A stretch of DNA of 64,000 bases from Paenibacillus sp. FSL W8-0426 (GCF_037969725.1 NZ_CP150203.1:3674001-3738000), one strand, 5' to 3'. Shown: positions 27,117-36,026, counted from the first letter of the stretch. Notes: generated from the sequence alone by a model not told the origin. Translations and numbers: made by a program.

Positions 27117-27149
27117 ATTCGATGTATCGAATGCACTACAATGTGTAGT
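27117..27149 (+). promoter_or_regulatory. Two adjacent palindromes upstream of the cupredoxin gene
   Basis: ATTCGATGTATCGAAT (27117-27132) is a perfect 16-bp palindrome. ACTACAATGTGTAGT (27135-27149) is a second inverted repeat, similar to the TACANNTGTA core used by BlaI/CopY-type repressors but with a 3-bp centre. A TTGAAT -35 and TATCGA -10 candidate overlaps the first palindrome. No cognate regulator gene is adjacent. Confidence 0.45.
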
Positions 27150-27191
27150 AAGTGATTATATCAATTTATATATATCGGAGGGCTTCTTATA

Positions 27192-28046
27192 ATGGTACTT
27201 ACATTATTAAGCATATTAATGATTGTGTTATTGTCCGGATACATGGTTCTGAACACCCATAAACAAAAAAGCAGAATCACGGGCATGCCTGGAATGATGA
27301 TTGCCATGAGCATTGGAATGATGTCTAGTCTTGCCCTTGGTTTTCAACTGGGCATTGTGTTTGATCATGATTTGGCAGTTCCTTCAATTATCGCTATTTT
27401 ATTCGGTTTGGGGACCGGTTACTTTACAGGAAAGCCTGTGAGCATACTGGCATCGTTGGATGGTATGTTGGCTGGAATTATGGGTGGAATGATGGGGGCC
27501 ATGCTCGGTTCAATGCTTGGTTTTACCTATATCATGGCATTGTTTATTGATATCTTGTTTATCCTTATCTTTTGTGTTGTTCTTCAATTAACAAGTTCAA
27601 ATTCAGTGGAAACCCATAAAACCAAACGTAACGGGATCAGCGTGCCCTTTATTGCAGGTATCATAACGGTTGCCTTTGGAACGGTTTCGGTCGGTTTACT
27701 CCTTTTTAATCAGTATCAAGATCATCGAGCCTCAGCAGTTTCTTCCCAAAATAAGCAACAGAGCTCTGCTCAAGAAAATGCAGGCTATAAGGTGATTTCA
27801 GTGGATGTCAAATCTAATGGTTTTAGCCAAGACAATATTGTAGTCCAAGCAGGTGTTCCTACAAAATTAAATTTTATAAAACAAACAGGCTATACTTGTA
27901 TAAAAAGTGTGGAGTCCGCGGATCTGGGCATTGATGTGTACCTTGAAAAGGGAGATAACTTCATTACGTTAAATGATTTGAAACCTGGAACATATCATTT
28001 CAATTGTGGCATGTATATGTACTATGGAACGATCACTGTTGTATAA
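27192..28046 (+). CDS. Membrane protein with C-terminal cupredoxin-like domain
   Basis: A 284-residue protein with about five membrane segments rich in Met and Gly (GMPGMMIAMSIGMMSSLALG, MLAGIMGGMMGAMLGSMLG). After a polar linker comes an extracytoplasmic domain of about 85 residues ending in PGTYHFNCGMYMYYGTITVV. That end matches EfeO/cupredoxin_1-type copper domains (CGMxM motif); a second Cys (YTCIKS) replaces the usual SCTS motif, and no ligand His is obvious. The Met-rich membrane part and the Cys/Met motif suggest copper or other soft-metal handling. The ATG has a GGAGGG SD. Confidence 0.8.
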   Translation: MVLTLLSILMIVLLSGYMVLNTHKQKSRITGMPGMMIAMSIGMMSSLALGFQLGIVFDHDLAVPSIIAILFGLGTGYFTGKPVSILASLDGMLAGIMGGMMGAMLGSMLGFTYIMALFIDILFILIFCVVLQLTSSNSVETHKTKRNGISVPFIAGIITVAFGTVSVGLLLFNQYQDHRASAVSSQNKQQSSAQENAGYKVISVDVKSNGFSQDNIVVQAGVPTKLNFIKQTGYTCIKSVESADLGIDVYLEKGDNFITLNDLKPGTYHFNCGMYMYYGTITVV

Positions 28047-28183
28047 CGTGAAATTTTGATGTTGTAGATGAGGTTTTTAACCCCCTTTTCCGCCCAACTC
28101 CATGTTGGTGAACGCCGAAGTGTAGTTTCCTGAGAGGATATTCTATCTTCATTCTCTTCATTCAATGCGTGGTTTTCACACAA

Positions 28184-28215
28184 AAGTTAACCGCCCAATG
28201 AAAGGCGGTTAACTT
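28184..28215. terminator. Terminator-like hairpin between convergent genes
   Basis: AAGTTAACCGCC pairs perfectly with GGCGGTTAACTT over an 8-base loop. There is no long T run on either side. It lies between the convergent cupredoxin and PAF-acetylhydrolase-like genes. Confidence 0.6.
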
Positions 28216-28297
28216 AATCCAATGGCTATTCATCTATAGATGCTATTTTTGTCTCCTTTCAGCCCAAACTTTAATCCAGCGTTTTCTTTGACAAGTG

Positions 28298-29800
28298 TTA
28301 TAGCGAGTTTACGAACTTTACCTCCGGAAAGCGGCTATCCGGTCCCTTCATTAATATTCCGCCTTTATTTTTCAAATACATATCAAAAAAGTCCAGCATA
28401 TAGGCATTGATTATGGAGCTCGCTCTCTCAGGCGCAATCTTTCCTGTAATGCCAAGCATGTTGAAACTCGGAGAAATGAACTGGACGTCGGTAAAATTCA
28501 AATGCTCTGTATTTTCGATATAGAGAACTTGTCCCCCTTCGTCGACCGTTTCGCGCATCCGTTCAAGCTCCAATTTTTTATCTTCCGTTACTTGATCTTC
28601 CCACTCTCTTGTTGAGCCCATACGGTTAAGCTCTGCATCGGTGTAGACCCGGTCATCCATCACCCTTTTTAGTTTTTCGAAATAGCTCTCCGAGTTGATG
28701 AACAAAAACGGCTTTCGCAGACCCTCTCGGTCACGCAGTCGATAAAGCCCTCCATCAAGGTCGACTCCAGCCGTGATGCGCGGATCGTAAGAAGCATCAT
28801 AGGCCGTCGCTCCGCCGATGGAATGGCCGAACACCCCGACATGACCGAGATCCATCCTCCCTTTGAGATGACTTGGAATCTGCCCTGATTGGATGAGCTC
28901 GAATTGGTCCAGCACGAACGCCACATCGTCGGTTAGAACTTTTCCTAACTCGTCGCGAACTCTTCTACTCGTCCGGTAATCCTGGTCGGGCGAAAATAAG
29001 TCGTTCGTTGTGTCCGTCGTGATTCGTCCGTCCGGAAATTCGGTTGCAATTGTATTGTAGGTGTGGTCGACCACGGCCACGATATATCCGTGACTCGCGA
29101 GATTTTCGGCTTGCGACGTGTGAAGGAACCTTGAGGAACCATTGCCTGGATTCGCCAGGATTAGCGGGTATCGAGTCTGTGCCGAAGAAACTTCGGCCCC
29201 CGAATAAGCATGACTGGATACGTACTTTAGGTGTTGAAAAGTAAACCCGGGAAGACCATAGCTCTCCGCCATATAAGATAAGATTCCGGTATCGGGGATA
29301 AAGGGCGTGTACTTTCCGGTGTCAGCTTGAGCCGGATACCATACCTGAACCATCAACTCCCTCTTGCCTGTCGCGGAATTTCCAAATGTCTCCTCCCGGT
29401 TTGAATCGACGAAATGAAAAACTTGCGTGCCAACCTTCAACTTGCCAGTTGGCGCCGGAAAGTCGAATACGGGAAACACATAGAGGAAGCACCCCGTTGT
29501 AATTAACCCAATCACGATAAAAAGTCGGCCCAGCACCCTACGGATTCGGGAAGCAGTCTGAACGACTTTCGGCATTATGAAAACGTCTTTAAGCGAAAGC
29601 ATAAGCATCAGGATCGTAAATCCGTATAAAAATAAAAGCTGAACCCTGTATCCTTCGACAAGCAAATGTGTCACTATAAAAATGGAGCCTGCTCCGCTTG
29701 TCAGGAGCAAAGCTGATCTTCGAATACGTGGATTGAAAATGAACAGGAGTGCCAACAAACAAACACTTGAAAAGAAAAGCAGCATTTCAAAAAACCTCAC
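28298..29800 (-). CDS. PAF-acetylhydrolase-like alpha/beta hydrolase with membrane anchor
   Basis: A 500-residue protein whose N-terminal about 110 residues form four membrane segments, followed by an outward-facing alpha/beta-hydrolase domain of the platelet-activating-factor acetylhydrolase II type. The nucleophile elbow is GHVGVFGHSIGGATAYDA (Ser), with DLDGG as probable Asp site and ENTEHLNFTD carrying the likely catalytic His. WYPAQ and LILANPGNGSSRF match the family start. GTG 29800 has a GGGGGAG SD. It is 94 bp downstream of the Vgb-like gene on the same strand. Probable ester or lipid hydrolase; substrate unknown. Confidence 0.85.
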   Translation of the reverse strand: MRFFEMLLFFSSVCLLALLFIFNPRIRRSALLLTSGAGSIFIVTHLLVEGYRVQLLFLYGFTILMLMLSLKDVFIMPKVVQTASRIRRVLGRLFIVIGLITTGCFLYVFPVFDFPAPTGKLKVGTQVFHFVDSNREETFGNSATGKRELMVQVWYPAQADTGKYTPFIPDTGILSYMAESYGLPGFTFQHLKYVSSHAYSGAEVSSAQTRYPLILANPGNGSSRFLHTSQAENLASHGYIVAVVDHTYNTIATEFPDGRITTDTTNDLFSPDQDYRTSRRVRDELGKVLTDDVAFVLDQFELIQSGQIPSHLKGRMDLGHVGVFGHSIGGATAYDASYDPRITAGVDLDGGLYRLRDREGLRKPFLFINSESYFEKLKRVMDDRVYTDAELNRMGSTREWEDQVTEDKKLELERMRETVDEGGQVLYIENTEHLNFTDVQFISPSFNMLGITGKIAPERASSIINAYMLDFFDMYLKNKGGILMKGPDSRFPEVKFVNSL

Positions 29801-29893
29801 ACCAACTCCCCCTTAAAAATAATCCTATCAATGGATTAGTATAGGGGGACAGCTAGGTTGATACCATTGATCTAGATGACAATTGCCTTACAC

Positions 29894-30784
29894 TCATGTA
29901 AGGTTGACCAGACGCCCAATTTGATTACACTCTTCAGCAAACCAAATATCCCCGTCGCTACCTAGCGCAATACCGTGCGGTTCTGCATTTTTCATAGGAA
30001 TCGGATATTCCGTAATCATTCCATCGATCGTTATTCGACCGATCTTGTTGCCGCCCCATTCCGTAAACCAAAGATCCCCGTTCCTTCCAGAGATTATAGC
30101 GTGGGGACGAGCGTTCGGCGTAGGAATCGGAAATTCCTTTATTTCGCCTGAAGGCGTAATTCTACCGATGTTATTTGCATTAATTTGCACAAACCAAACA
30201 GCCCCATCCGGCCCGCAAGCAATACCGACAGGCCCGGAATTCGGTGTAGGGATTTGATACTCCATCATTTTCCCATCCGTGGTTATTCTTCCGATCGTAT
30301 TGTTTTGATTCTGTGTAAACCATAACGCCTTATCAGGACCCGTAATAATAAAAGAGGGGAACGTATCCTGGGCAGGCAAATCAAACTCCGTCATTTCCCC
30401 CCTCGTTGTTATCCTTCCGATCTTTCCGCTCTTCATCTGGGTAAACCAAATCCCACCGTCAGGACCTTCTGTAATCCCGAATGGCGCAGAGCCCGAAGTC
30501 GGCACATCATATTCTTTGAATTGACCGTTTAACGACATTCTGCCAATCTTATTTGCGTTATATTCTGTGAACCACAGGTCGCCCGCCTGATCCGAAATGA
30601 TAGACATCGCTCCAGCGTTTTCTGTCGGAATCGAGAATGATGTGATCTTGCCTTTGGCGTCTATTCGCCCGATATGATTGCCCTTTTGTTCCGTAAACCA
30701 AATGGCTCCGTCTTTCCCGGCAGTGATTCCGTACGGCCCTGATTCATGATTGCCGACTGCATATTCAATAATCGTGTGTCTCAT
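29894..30784 (-). CDS. vgb: Streptogramin B lyase (Vgb-like), seven-bladed beta-propeller
   Basis: A 296-residue protein, about the length of known virginiamycin B lyases, which open the streptogramin B lactone ring by elimination. It is built of repeated blades with the signature PxGITxGxDGxxWFTxxxxNxIGRI, for example [18 protein letters not shown] and [18 protein letters not shown]. Blade residues include catalytic-type His (RPHAII, EPHGIAL) and Glu positions. ATG 30784 is chosen because GGAGGGG lies 7 nt before it; the frame stays open another 82 codons upstream. It follows the arr gene on the same strand. Activity is inferred, since the family also contains unrelated propellers. Confidence 0.85.
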   Translation of the reverse strand: MRHTIIEYAVGNHESGPYGITAGKDGAIWFTEQKGNHIGRIDAKGKITSFSIPTENAGAMSIISDQAGDLWFTEYNANKIGRMSLNGQFKEYDVPTSGSAPFGITEGPDGGIWFTQMKSGKIGRITTRGEMTEFDLPAQDTFPSFIITGPDKALWFTQNQNNTIGRITTDGKMMEYQIPTPNSGPVGIACGPDGAVWFVQINANNIGRITPSGEIKEFPIPTPNARPHAIISGRNGDLWFTEWGGNKIGRITIDGMITEYPIPMKNAEPHGIALGSDGDIWFAEECNQIGRLVNLT

Positions 30785-31047
30785 ACGCTTCCCCTCCAGC
30801 AAATTACGCAATGTATCTAAATCCCCGTATACCATTGCTTCAATGTATGGATTGATGCTTTCGATATCATTGTCCCAATTCAGAGAAAACTGCGAACTTA
30901 AAACAATCGATTTCACTTTTAGATTTGCAGAACATCGAGCAATTCTAGTGCAGCTCGTTATGTTTCCTCCCCAAAAAACAAAGAGGACCTTAAAAGAGCC
31001 CCCGATTCGAAATAGGATATTTTTGAACATTGATCTATATGCGGAAA

Positions 31048-31464
31048 TTAATCGTAGATCACATTTTTTCCTTCTTCACTTAATTTTTTTAAAGATGCAA
31101 GCATATGATTGATCTCTTCATCGGAGTGTCTTTCCCATGAAGCTAATTCAGCGACTATCTTTAGAGGTGATTTAGATCTATATGAGCGTGTCGGGTTTCC
31201 AGGAAATCTTTTATCCGTTAAGTTAGGATCATTTTCAAAATCTCCTAATGGTTCTACAATATAGATCCGTTCTTTTGAATTAGATCTTGCTAATTCAGCT
31301 CCCCATTTGGCAGCATTCAATGTTGCAGTAAAGTATATATGGTTAGATTTTTTTTCTTGGTAATTGGATAAGTATTGCGGTTCCAATAAATCACCAATTT
31401 TCAGTTCTGCTTTAGTGCCATGAAAAAAAGGACCTTGATCCAAGACATCTTTTTTGGCTTCCAT
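31048..31464 (-). CDS. arr: Rifampin ADP-ribosyltransferase
   Basis: A 138-residue protein, the full length of Arr enzymes, which inactivate rifamycins by transferring ADP-ribose from NAD+ to the C23 hydroxyl. The whole sequence follows the Arr pattern: [17 protein letters not shown] (His), [18 protein letters not shown] (Tyr), [20 protein letters not shown] (Asp), [11 protein letters not shown] and a C-terminal [15 protein letters not shown] end. The ATG follows AGAGGTG. It lies upstream of the Vgb-like gene on the same strand with a 263-bp gap. This chromosomal arr is likely intrinsic, since no mobile element is seen beside it. Confidence 0.93.
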   Translation of the reverse strand: MEAKKDVLDQGPFFHGTKAELKIGDLLEPQYLSNYQEKKSNHIYFTATLNAAKWGAELARSNSKERIYIVEPLGDFENDPNLTDKRFPGNPTRSYRSKSPLKIVAELASWERHSDEEINHMLASLKKLSEEGKNVIYD

Positions 31465-31675
31465 ACGGATGCACCTCTTTTATTTTTTGATTTGTCTTTA
31501 GCAGTATAGTGTAGGAATTACGAAAAAAACAGTCTATAAAAAAAATATTAAAAACGGTATAATTTAAGTAGAGAGAATGATATTGAACAGAAATTGCCTA
31601 TATAGCAGGTGTATGAAGGATTACCTTCTCCCATGTCAATAAACAAAACTCAACAGGGAAAGATGTGAAGGAATC

Positions 31676-31918
31676 GTGATAAAGCAAAAGGTATATTACG
31701 GAAAAGATATCGAGGTCATGTTTAATCCAGAGGTATGCATTCATTCCGGTATTTGCGTAAAGGGCCTCCCTGGTGTTTTTGATTTAAGCAAACGTCCTTG
31801 GGTTAATCCCGATGCCGACACTACGGAGGCCATTGCCCGACATATTGATACCTGTCCAAGCGGAGCACTGACGTATAGACGTCTGGACGATGAAAATTCA
31901 ACGGAGAAAGAGGAATGA
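31676..31918 (+). CDS. yjdI: YjdI-like mono-cluster 4Fe-4S protein
   Basis: An 80-residue protein with the divergent ferredoxin pattern of the YjdI family: NPEVCIHSGICVKGLPGVFD and, near the C-terminus, HIDTCPSGALTY, giving four cysteines only if the cluster uses these three and a nearby residue. The GTG start follows an AAGGAA SD. It overlaps the yjdJ-like gene by 4 nt (ATGA). The same pair occurs in E. coli. Function is unknown. Confidence 0.85.
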   Translation: MIKQKVYYGKDIEVMFNPEVCIHSGICVKGLPGVFDLSKRPWVNPDADTTEAIARHIDTCPSGALTYRRLDDENSTEKEE

Positions 31919-32202
31919 ACTTGCATATTGTAGAACATGAAACCGCTAATAAAAGATTCCTTATTCGAGATAACGGCGGCATTGCTGCCGTGATGACATA
32001 TGTCATTTCAAATCCGGAGCTTTACATTATCGATCACACGTTGGTCGAAAATGCTTACCGGGGACAAGGGCTTGGCGATCAGCTTGTCGAAGCTATGGTG
32101 GAATACGCCCGGGAAAACGGTATCAAGATTTTGCCCTTATGCCCGTTTGCCAAGGGACGATTCGAACGTTTCTCCGAATACGCGGATGTTCTTCATAAGT
32201 AA
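31915..32202 (+). CDS. yjdJ: YjdJ-like GNAT acetyltransferase
   Basis: A 95-residue short GNAT-fold protein (NATD1/YjdJ family). The acetyl-CoA loop is ENAYRGQGLGDQLVEAMVEYA, preceded by IIDHTLV and followed by GIKILPLCPFAKGRFE. It is coupled to the YjdI-like iron-sulfur gene by the ATGA overlap and followed by a strong terminator, so the two form a closed operon. Substrate unknown. Confidence 0.88.
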   Translation: MNLHIVEHETANKRFLIRDNGGIAAVMTYVISNPELYIIDHTLVENAYRGQGLGDQLVEAMVEYARENGIKILPLCPFAKGRFERFSEYADVLHK

Positions 32203-32235
32203 TCACGAATAATATAGTTATGATTATAATAAGAT

Positions 32236-32285
32236 CAAAGAGCCTGAGGGTACGAAATTTCTTCGTTCCTCTCAGGCTCTTCTCC
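32236..32285 (+). terminator. Strong terminator after yjdJ
   Basis: AGAGCCTGAGGG pairs with TCCTCTCAGGCTCT, an 11-bp stem with a 15-base loop, followed by TTCTCCTTT on the plus strand. Confidence 0.8.
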
Positions 32286-32328
32286 TTTCATCAGTGCTCA
32301 TTCGTGCATACATCATAAAATCATCCTT

Positions 32329-32515
32329 CTAACTCATCGCCGTTAACAACACCGCATTCGCATTAAACACACCGTGAACGATCATGCCTGGCAAGAATGT
32401 CCACTGATCCATCTTCTTCCACATTTCTGAGCTAGTCATCCTACGGGTTCGGATCTGGTCCATAACGTACAACCGGGCGTTAACCACACTCTTGTTCCGA
32501 GGAAACACTTACCTA
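32329..32515 (-). pseudogene. C-terminal fragment of a membrane protein, possibly CPBP protease
   Basis: An open stretch on the minus strand encodes VNARLYVMDQIRTRRM, a short helix, then FLPGMIVHGVFNANAVLLTAMS and a stop. The last membrane segment with HGVFNAN resembles the C-terminus of CPBP-type (Abi) membrane proteases. In-frame stops lie just upstream of about 32515 and no start with SD exists, so only the tail of the gene remains. Confidence 0.5.
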
Positions 32516-32679
32516 CATATTATATTATGATTTAAAAATTCCAACCCTCTAAAGAGAATTGGCATTGAGAGATGGGAATTGTGTTTAAGTCTAATATGTA
32601 TTATTTCTATTGATATACCTCACCTGATCCTGCTTAGAAACGTCCTTGTTTTGTGTCGGCCCAAAGTCTAGGTATAATG

Positions 32680-33084
32680 CTAGGTTGTTTTTGTATTGGA
32701 AAATTGTCTTCGAAGATATTTTTGACTGGGACGATGGAGAAGAATTGTAACAACCGCAAAAATATAAATTAGAATGGACAAGACCTCTTTCGAAGAGAAC
32801 ACCTGAAGAAGACCAAGGATAACAATAATCAGAGATGTTTTATACATTTTACAGCTAATAAAAATGACGGCTAATAACGCAGGGATTAACGCAATGTAGA
32901 TACTAGCTTCAGCAGCTCCAAAAGCATAATATAAGCTTTCCGAATTGGCATCTAGATACATAAACTTGGCATCCGCTTCTCGAATTTTAATTTGCAGCTG
33001 CACCATCGAATATACCAAAATGACTAATTTCAAACTTAGTAAAGCGCGGACCACATGCAACATTACAGGCATCTTCATCTTCAT
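32680..33084 (-). CDS. Hypothetical membrane protein, 134 residues
   Basis: An unrecognised protein with three or four membrane segments (LLSLKLVILVYSMVQL, ASIYIALIPALLAVIFISC, LSILIYIFAVVTILLH) and a basic C-terminal tail. ATG 33084 is preferred because GGAG lies 10 nt before it; the TTG at 33102 is the frame's longer start. It stands alone; no partner genes suggest a role. Confidence 0.6.
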   Translation of the reverse strand: MKMKMPVMLHVVRALLSLKLVILVYSMVQLQIKIREADAKFMYLDANSESLYYAFGAAEASIYIALIPALLAVIFISCKMYKTSLIIVILGLLQVFSSKEVLSILIYIFAVVTILLHRPSQKYLRRQFSNTKTT

Positions 33085-33391
33085 GCAATTAGCTTTCTCC
33101 AATCTCTATGTATATTATTTTCCTTAATTATACTTTTCAACAAACCAATAACACATTAGACTTAAGTATGGTTTTTTATTGATCCAAATTCGTAAATGTG
33201 TATTCGTTTCTTGACTCCACATTTTCAATTTAAGCGTGATGTTTGAAAGACTTGGAGATAGAAAGAGCATAACGAAATTTAAATCGGATTCAGCATCGGC
33301 AAAAAAATAGAAAGAGCAGCCTTCTCACAGGCTGCTCTTGAACACAGAACCTGGACTTATTTAACCAGAAATGAACCGAGGCAGATATATG
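33085..33391. other. Intergenic region with one terminator
   Basis: Apart from the hairpin at 33303-33341 described separately, this AT-rich stretch shows no frame with a ribosome binding site and no clear repeat. Confidence 0.3.
33303..33341 (-). terminator. Rho-independent terminator
   Basis: AAGAGCAGCC (33312-33321) pairs perfectly with GGCTGCTCTT (33330-33339). On the minus strand it is followed by TTCTATTTTTTT. It would end transcription from the short frame at 33392-33523. Confidence 0.75.
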
Positions 33392-33523
33392 TTATTCTTT
33401 TTTAAACCATGTTTTGGCCTCTTGAGAACTCAATCTCCAGATCACGAACACAGGAAGAATAACCCCAATGATAAATCCTGCATTATGCCAGACCGCGAAT
33501 TCAGTCAAGCGCAGCACAATCAT
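33392..33523 (-). pseudogene. Remnant of a small membrane protein gene
   Basis: A 43-codon frame starting MIVLRLTEFAVWHNAGFIIG and ending SSQEAKTWFKKE with one membrane segment. It has no SD, and a stop codon lies just upstream of an open stretch that reads on in the same style. It looks like the tail of a two-segment membrane protein and is followed by a good terminator. It could be a real small peptide. Confidence 0.35.
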
Positions 33524-33805
33524 AATGACTGATAATACCTATTTTTGATATCAGCTGCGATCTTGCTTAGAATGCTCACACTCCTTGCTGTCTCTATATC
33601 TACCAATCCGTCATTTGTATAGAAATGCTTGTTGTCAATCCATTTATTTCACCAAAAATGGTTCCTTGATGTTGTACCGAATTGGCGTATAAAATATCTT
33701 CTTTGAAGTCAACGGAAAATGATAATGGATAAATTTAGACGATATGATAAAATGAGGTGTGTTCCTTGATGTTGCAAAGAGTCGAGTTTAATGGAGGGCA
33801 TCTTC

Positions 33806-35281
33806 TTGAAATGGTTATATGTCGTCATGTTCGCATCCCTATGGCTGCTGGGTATCCTGATGCTGTCACAGCATTTTCGTAAAAACTTTTGGATCGGTCT
33901 TTCTCTGCTCTGCGGGGGTATGGCGAGCTTCACCTTTTCCATCCATTTAACAATCGTTCCTTATCTATCTAGCAGGGGCTTGCTCAATCCGCTCTTAAGC
34001 AACCTTCTTTATACGTCCAGCATTGCGGCCATAACCGTTTATTTTTACTTGTTTGCGTTTGTTTTTTGCATAAGCGGGGTATGGTTCGGGGTGATCCGTA
34101 AGAGCAAAAACGCTATTCTGATCACTATTGCTTTATTCATACCCGCAGCTTGTCTACTTGGCAACCATCTGCTGAACGAGCCTCCAAACATCTTTATCAT
34201 CAACAGCTTTCGCTGGTGGGACGGATTCTACTTCATCTTGGGCTGCTGTCTTTATTTCGCCTCCTATCTATTGGAAAAGGAAGCTGAAGCAAGACGGTCA
34301 AAGCGGCGAATAGCTTTCCTATTCTCGGCAGCGATCCTTTGGGCCTTTTCAACGGATTTCCTAGGCTTTAAAACACTTCGTTTGGAAGAATGGCAGTTTC
34401 AATTGGAGAGCAACAATGCGTGGAAGAACAACGTGTTCGTTGTTCTTGGCCTAGTCGTGACCATCGTATATTTTACGCTTAAATACGGGTTTCTCGGCAT
34501 TAAATTGCGGATCGAACGAGAACGTCTGAATTCCTCAATGCGCGCTCTGACACTGGGGGTGTCTATTCTCAATCATTCCATCAAAAACGAAATTCAAAAG
34601 ATCAGCTACCTGGCTGAAAAAACAGGAGACTACATACACTCCGGCCAGTCTGCTAAATCACAGCAAACGCTTGAGCAGGTACAGACCGTGGCTAATCATT
34701 TGCTCAATATGGTTAGCCGCATTAAAGATAAAGCCGATGATATCGCACTTGAAGAGAGGGAATTGGATATTAACGAACTGATCTCTTCCGTTACGTCCCC
34801 TTTAAAACCGCAGCTTGAAGGACGCGGTATCGTCCTTCAAGAGCTGATCGAATCAAAAGGTAGATTAAGATGCGATCCCACTCATCTCAAGGAAACGCTG
34901 TCAAACCTGCTCCAAAATGCCCTCGACGTAATGCCTGAGCGAAACGGCACGCTAAGCATTCACGTTTATACAGGGAATAAACACTTGTTGATAAACGTTG
35001 CCGACAATGGATGCGGTATCCCGAAGGAGCAGCATGGCAAAATTTTTGAGCCCTTTTATACAACAAAGAAAAACACGCTAAGCTTCGGTTTAGGACTCTC
35101 CTATTGTGCTTCGGTGATGCAAAAGCATAATGGAAGCATACGTATACTTGAATCCGAGCCTGGAAAAGGCACCGTAATCGGCTTATCCTTTCCGTTGAAC
35201 CGATTCACCACTGCTTCCAAGGCCAATCGCTACTTTGATTGGAATCCTTTCTCTACAGCCCGCCGAATTAACCGTTTCTAA
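33806..35281 (+). CDS. Membrane sensor histidine kinase, convergent with a LuxR-type regulator
   Basis: A 491-residue kinase. The N-terminal about 235 residues contain seven or eight membrane segments and no large extracellular domain, so the signal is probably sensed in or near the membrane. The kinase core has the phospho-acceptor region SILNHSIKNEIQKISYLAE, then the ATPase domain with NLLQNALDVM, VADNGCGIPKEQ, FEPFYTTK and FGLGLSYC. TTG 33806 follows GGAGG by about 8 nt; an ATG at 33791 overlaps that SD. The gene converges with and overlaps by 14 nt the LuxR-type response regulator, its likely partner. Confidence 0.88.
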   Translation: MKWLYVVMFASLWLLGILMLSQHFRKNFWIGLSLLCGGMASFTFSIHLTIVPYLSSRGLLNPLLSNLLYTSSIAAITVYFYLFAFVFCISGVWFGVIRKSKNAILITIALFIPAACLLGNHLLNEPPNIFIINSFRWWDGFYFILGCCLYFASYLLEKEAEARRSKRRIAFLFSAAILWAFSTDFLGFKTLRLEEWQFQLESNNAWKNNVFVVLGLVVTIVYFTLKYGFLGIKLRIERERLNSSMRALTLGVSILNHSIKNEIQKISYLAEKTGDYIHSGQSAKSQQTLEQVQTVANHLLNMVSRIKDKADDIALEERELDINELISSVTSPLKPQLEGRGIVLQELIESKGRLRCDPTHLKETLSNLLQNALDVMPERNGTLSIHVYTGNKHLLINVADNGCGIPKEQHGKIFEPFYTTKKNTLSFGLGLSYCASVMQKHNGSIRILESEPGKGTVIGLSFPLNRFTTASKANRYFDWNPFSTARRINRF

Positions 35282-35855
35282 AAGGGTTGAGCTTGTTTTT
35301 TATGCTTTTCAACTGTGATTTGATCGTATTGGTGGATTTGTATAGTTTTTCAGAAATTTGCTGTTTGCTGAGCCCCTGCTTACGTAGCTCGAATACTTCT
35401 CGTTCCGTGGGCGTAAGCGGCATTAGCTGAACCTCGTTTCGCATAATACTTGCGGCATCCGCATGAATAGCGGACCGGTTGGCATATGCTTCTCTTACTG
35501 CACGAACGATGTCTTTGTAGCTTTGCTTCGTAATGTAATTCATGGCGCCCAGCTGAAACGATTTGATAATAATGTCTTTGTCCGAAAGCGAGGTCAGCAT
35601 AATAATTTTTACGTTACGATGTGTCAGCAGTGTTGAAATTTCATGGGCGGCCTCCAGGCCGTCCAAATTGTTTTCAGTCAAATTAATATCCATAAGTACG
35701 ACATCGATCTCTGTTTCAAGTGCAGTTCGAACCGCCTCTTCTCCCGTACCCACTACTGCAACAACATCTATATCCGTTTCCTCCGCCAAATCACTGCTTA
35801 TATTCTGCTGCCAGAAAGAATCGTCCTCAACGAGCATTACGCGTATACGCTCCAT
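35268..35855 (-). CDS. LuxR/NarL-type response regulator
   Basis: A 195-residue response regulator. The receiver (1-120) has MLVEDDSFW, phosphorylated Asp in DVVLMDINLTENNLDG, and LTSLSDK and ITKQSYKDI. The C-terminal HTH (about 145-195) reads LTPTEREVFELRKQGLSKQQ then STNTIKSQLKSIKNKL. It is divergent from the Ig-like protein operon, sharing a 256-bp region that carries an inverted repeat next to a TATAAT box. The regulator most likely controls that operon and perhaps itself. It pairs with the convergent kinase. Confidence 0.92.
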   Translation of the reverse strand: MERIRVMLVEDDSFWQQNISSDLAEETDIDVVAVVGTGEEAVRTALETEIDVVLMDINLTENNLDGLEAAHEISTLLTHRNVKIIMLTSLSDKDIIIKSFQLGAMNYITKQSYKDIVRAVREAYANRSAIHADAASIMRNEVQLMPLTPTEREVFELRKQGLSKQQISEKLYKSTNTIKSQLKSIKNKLNPFRNG

Positions 35856-35947
35856 GTAAGCACCCTGCCTTCCGCGGTATTCTTTCTATGGAAACCGGAA
35901 GCACTACAGCTTCGAATGTAGTATATCAAAGATGGTTATCGCCTGAT

Positions 35948-36003
35948 AGGATGAAAATTTTTCACCCTTTCAGTATCGCTGCAGGGTGAGAAAAGTTCAT
36001 CCT
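35948..36003. promoter_or_regulatory. Large inverted repeat operator in the divergent promoter
   Basis: Left arm 35948-35968 and right arm 35983-36003 match at 18 of 21 positions in inverted orientation, with a 14-bp centre. Each arm carries AGGATGAA then TCACCCT and is itself nearly symmetric. The right arm ends exactly where the -35 of the plus-strand promoter is expected. This fits a response-regulator activator site; assignment to the adjacent LuxR-type protein is inference. Confidence 0.6.
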
Positions 36004-36026
36004 CCCCAGCCTATTCTCGAACGCTC

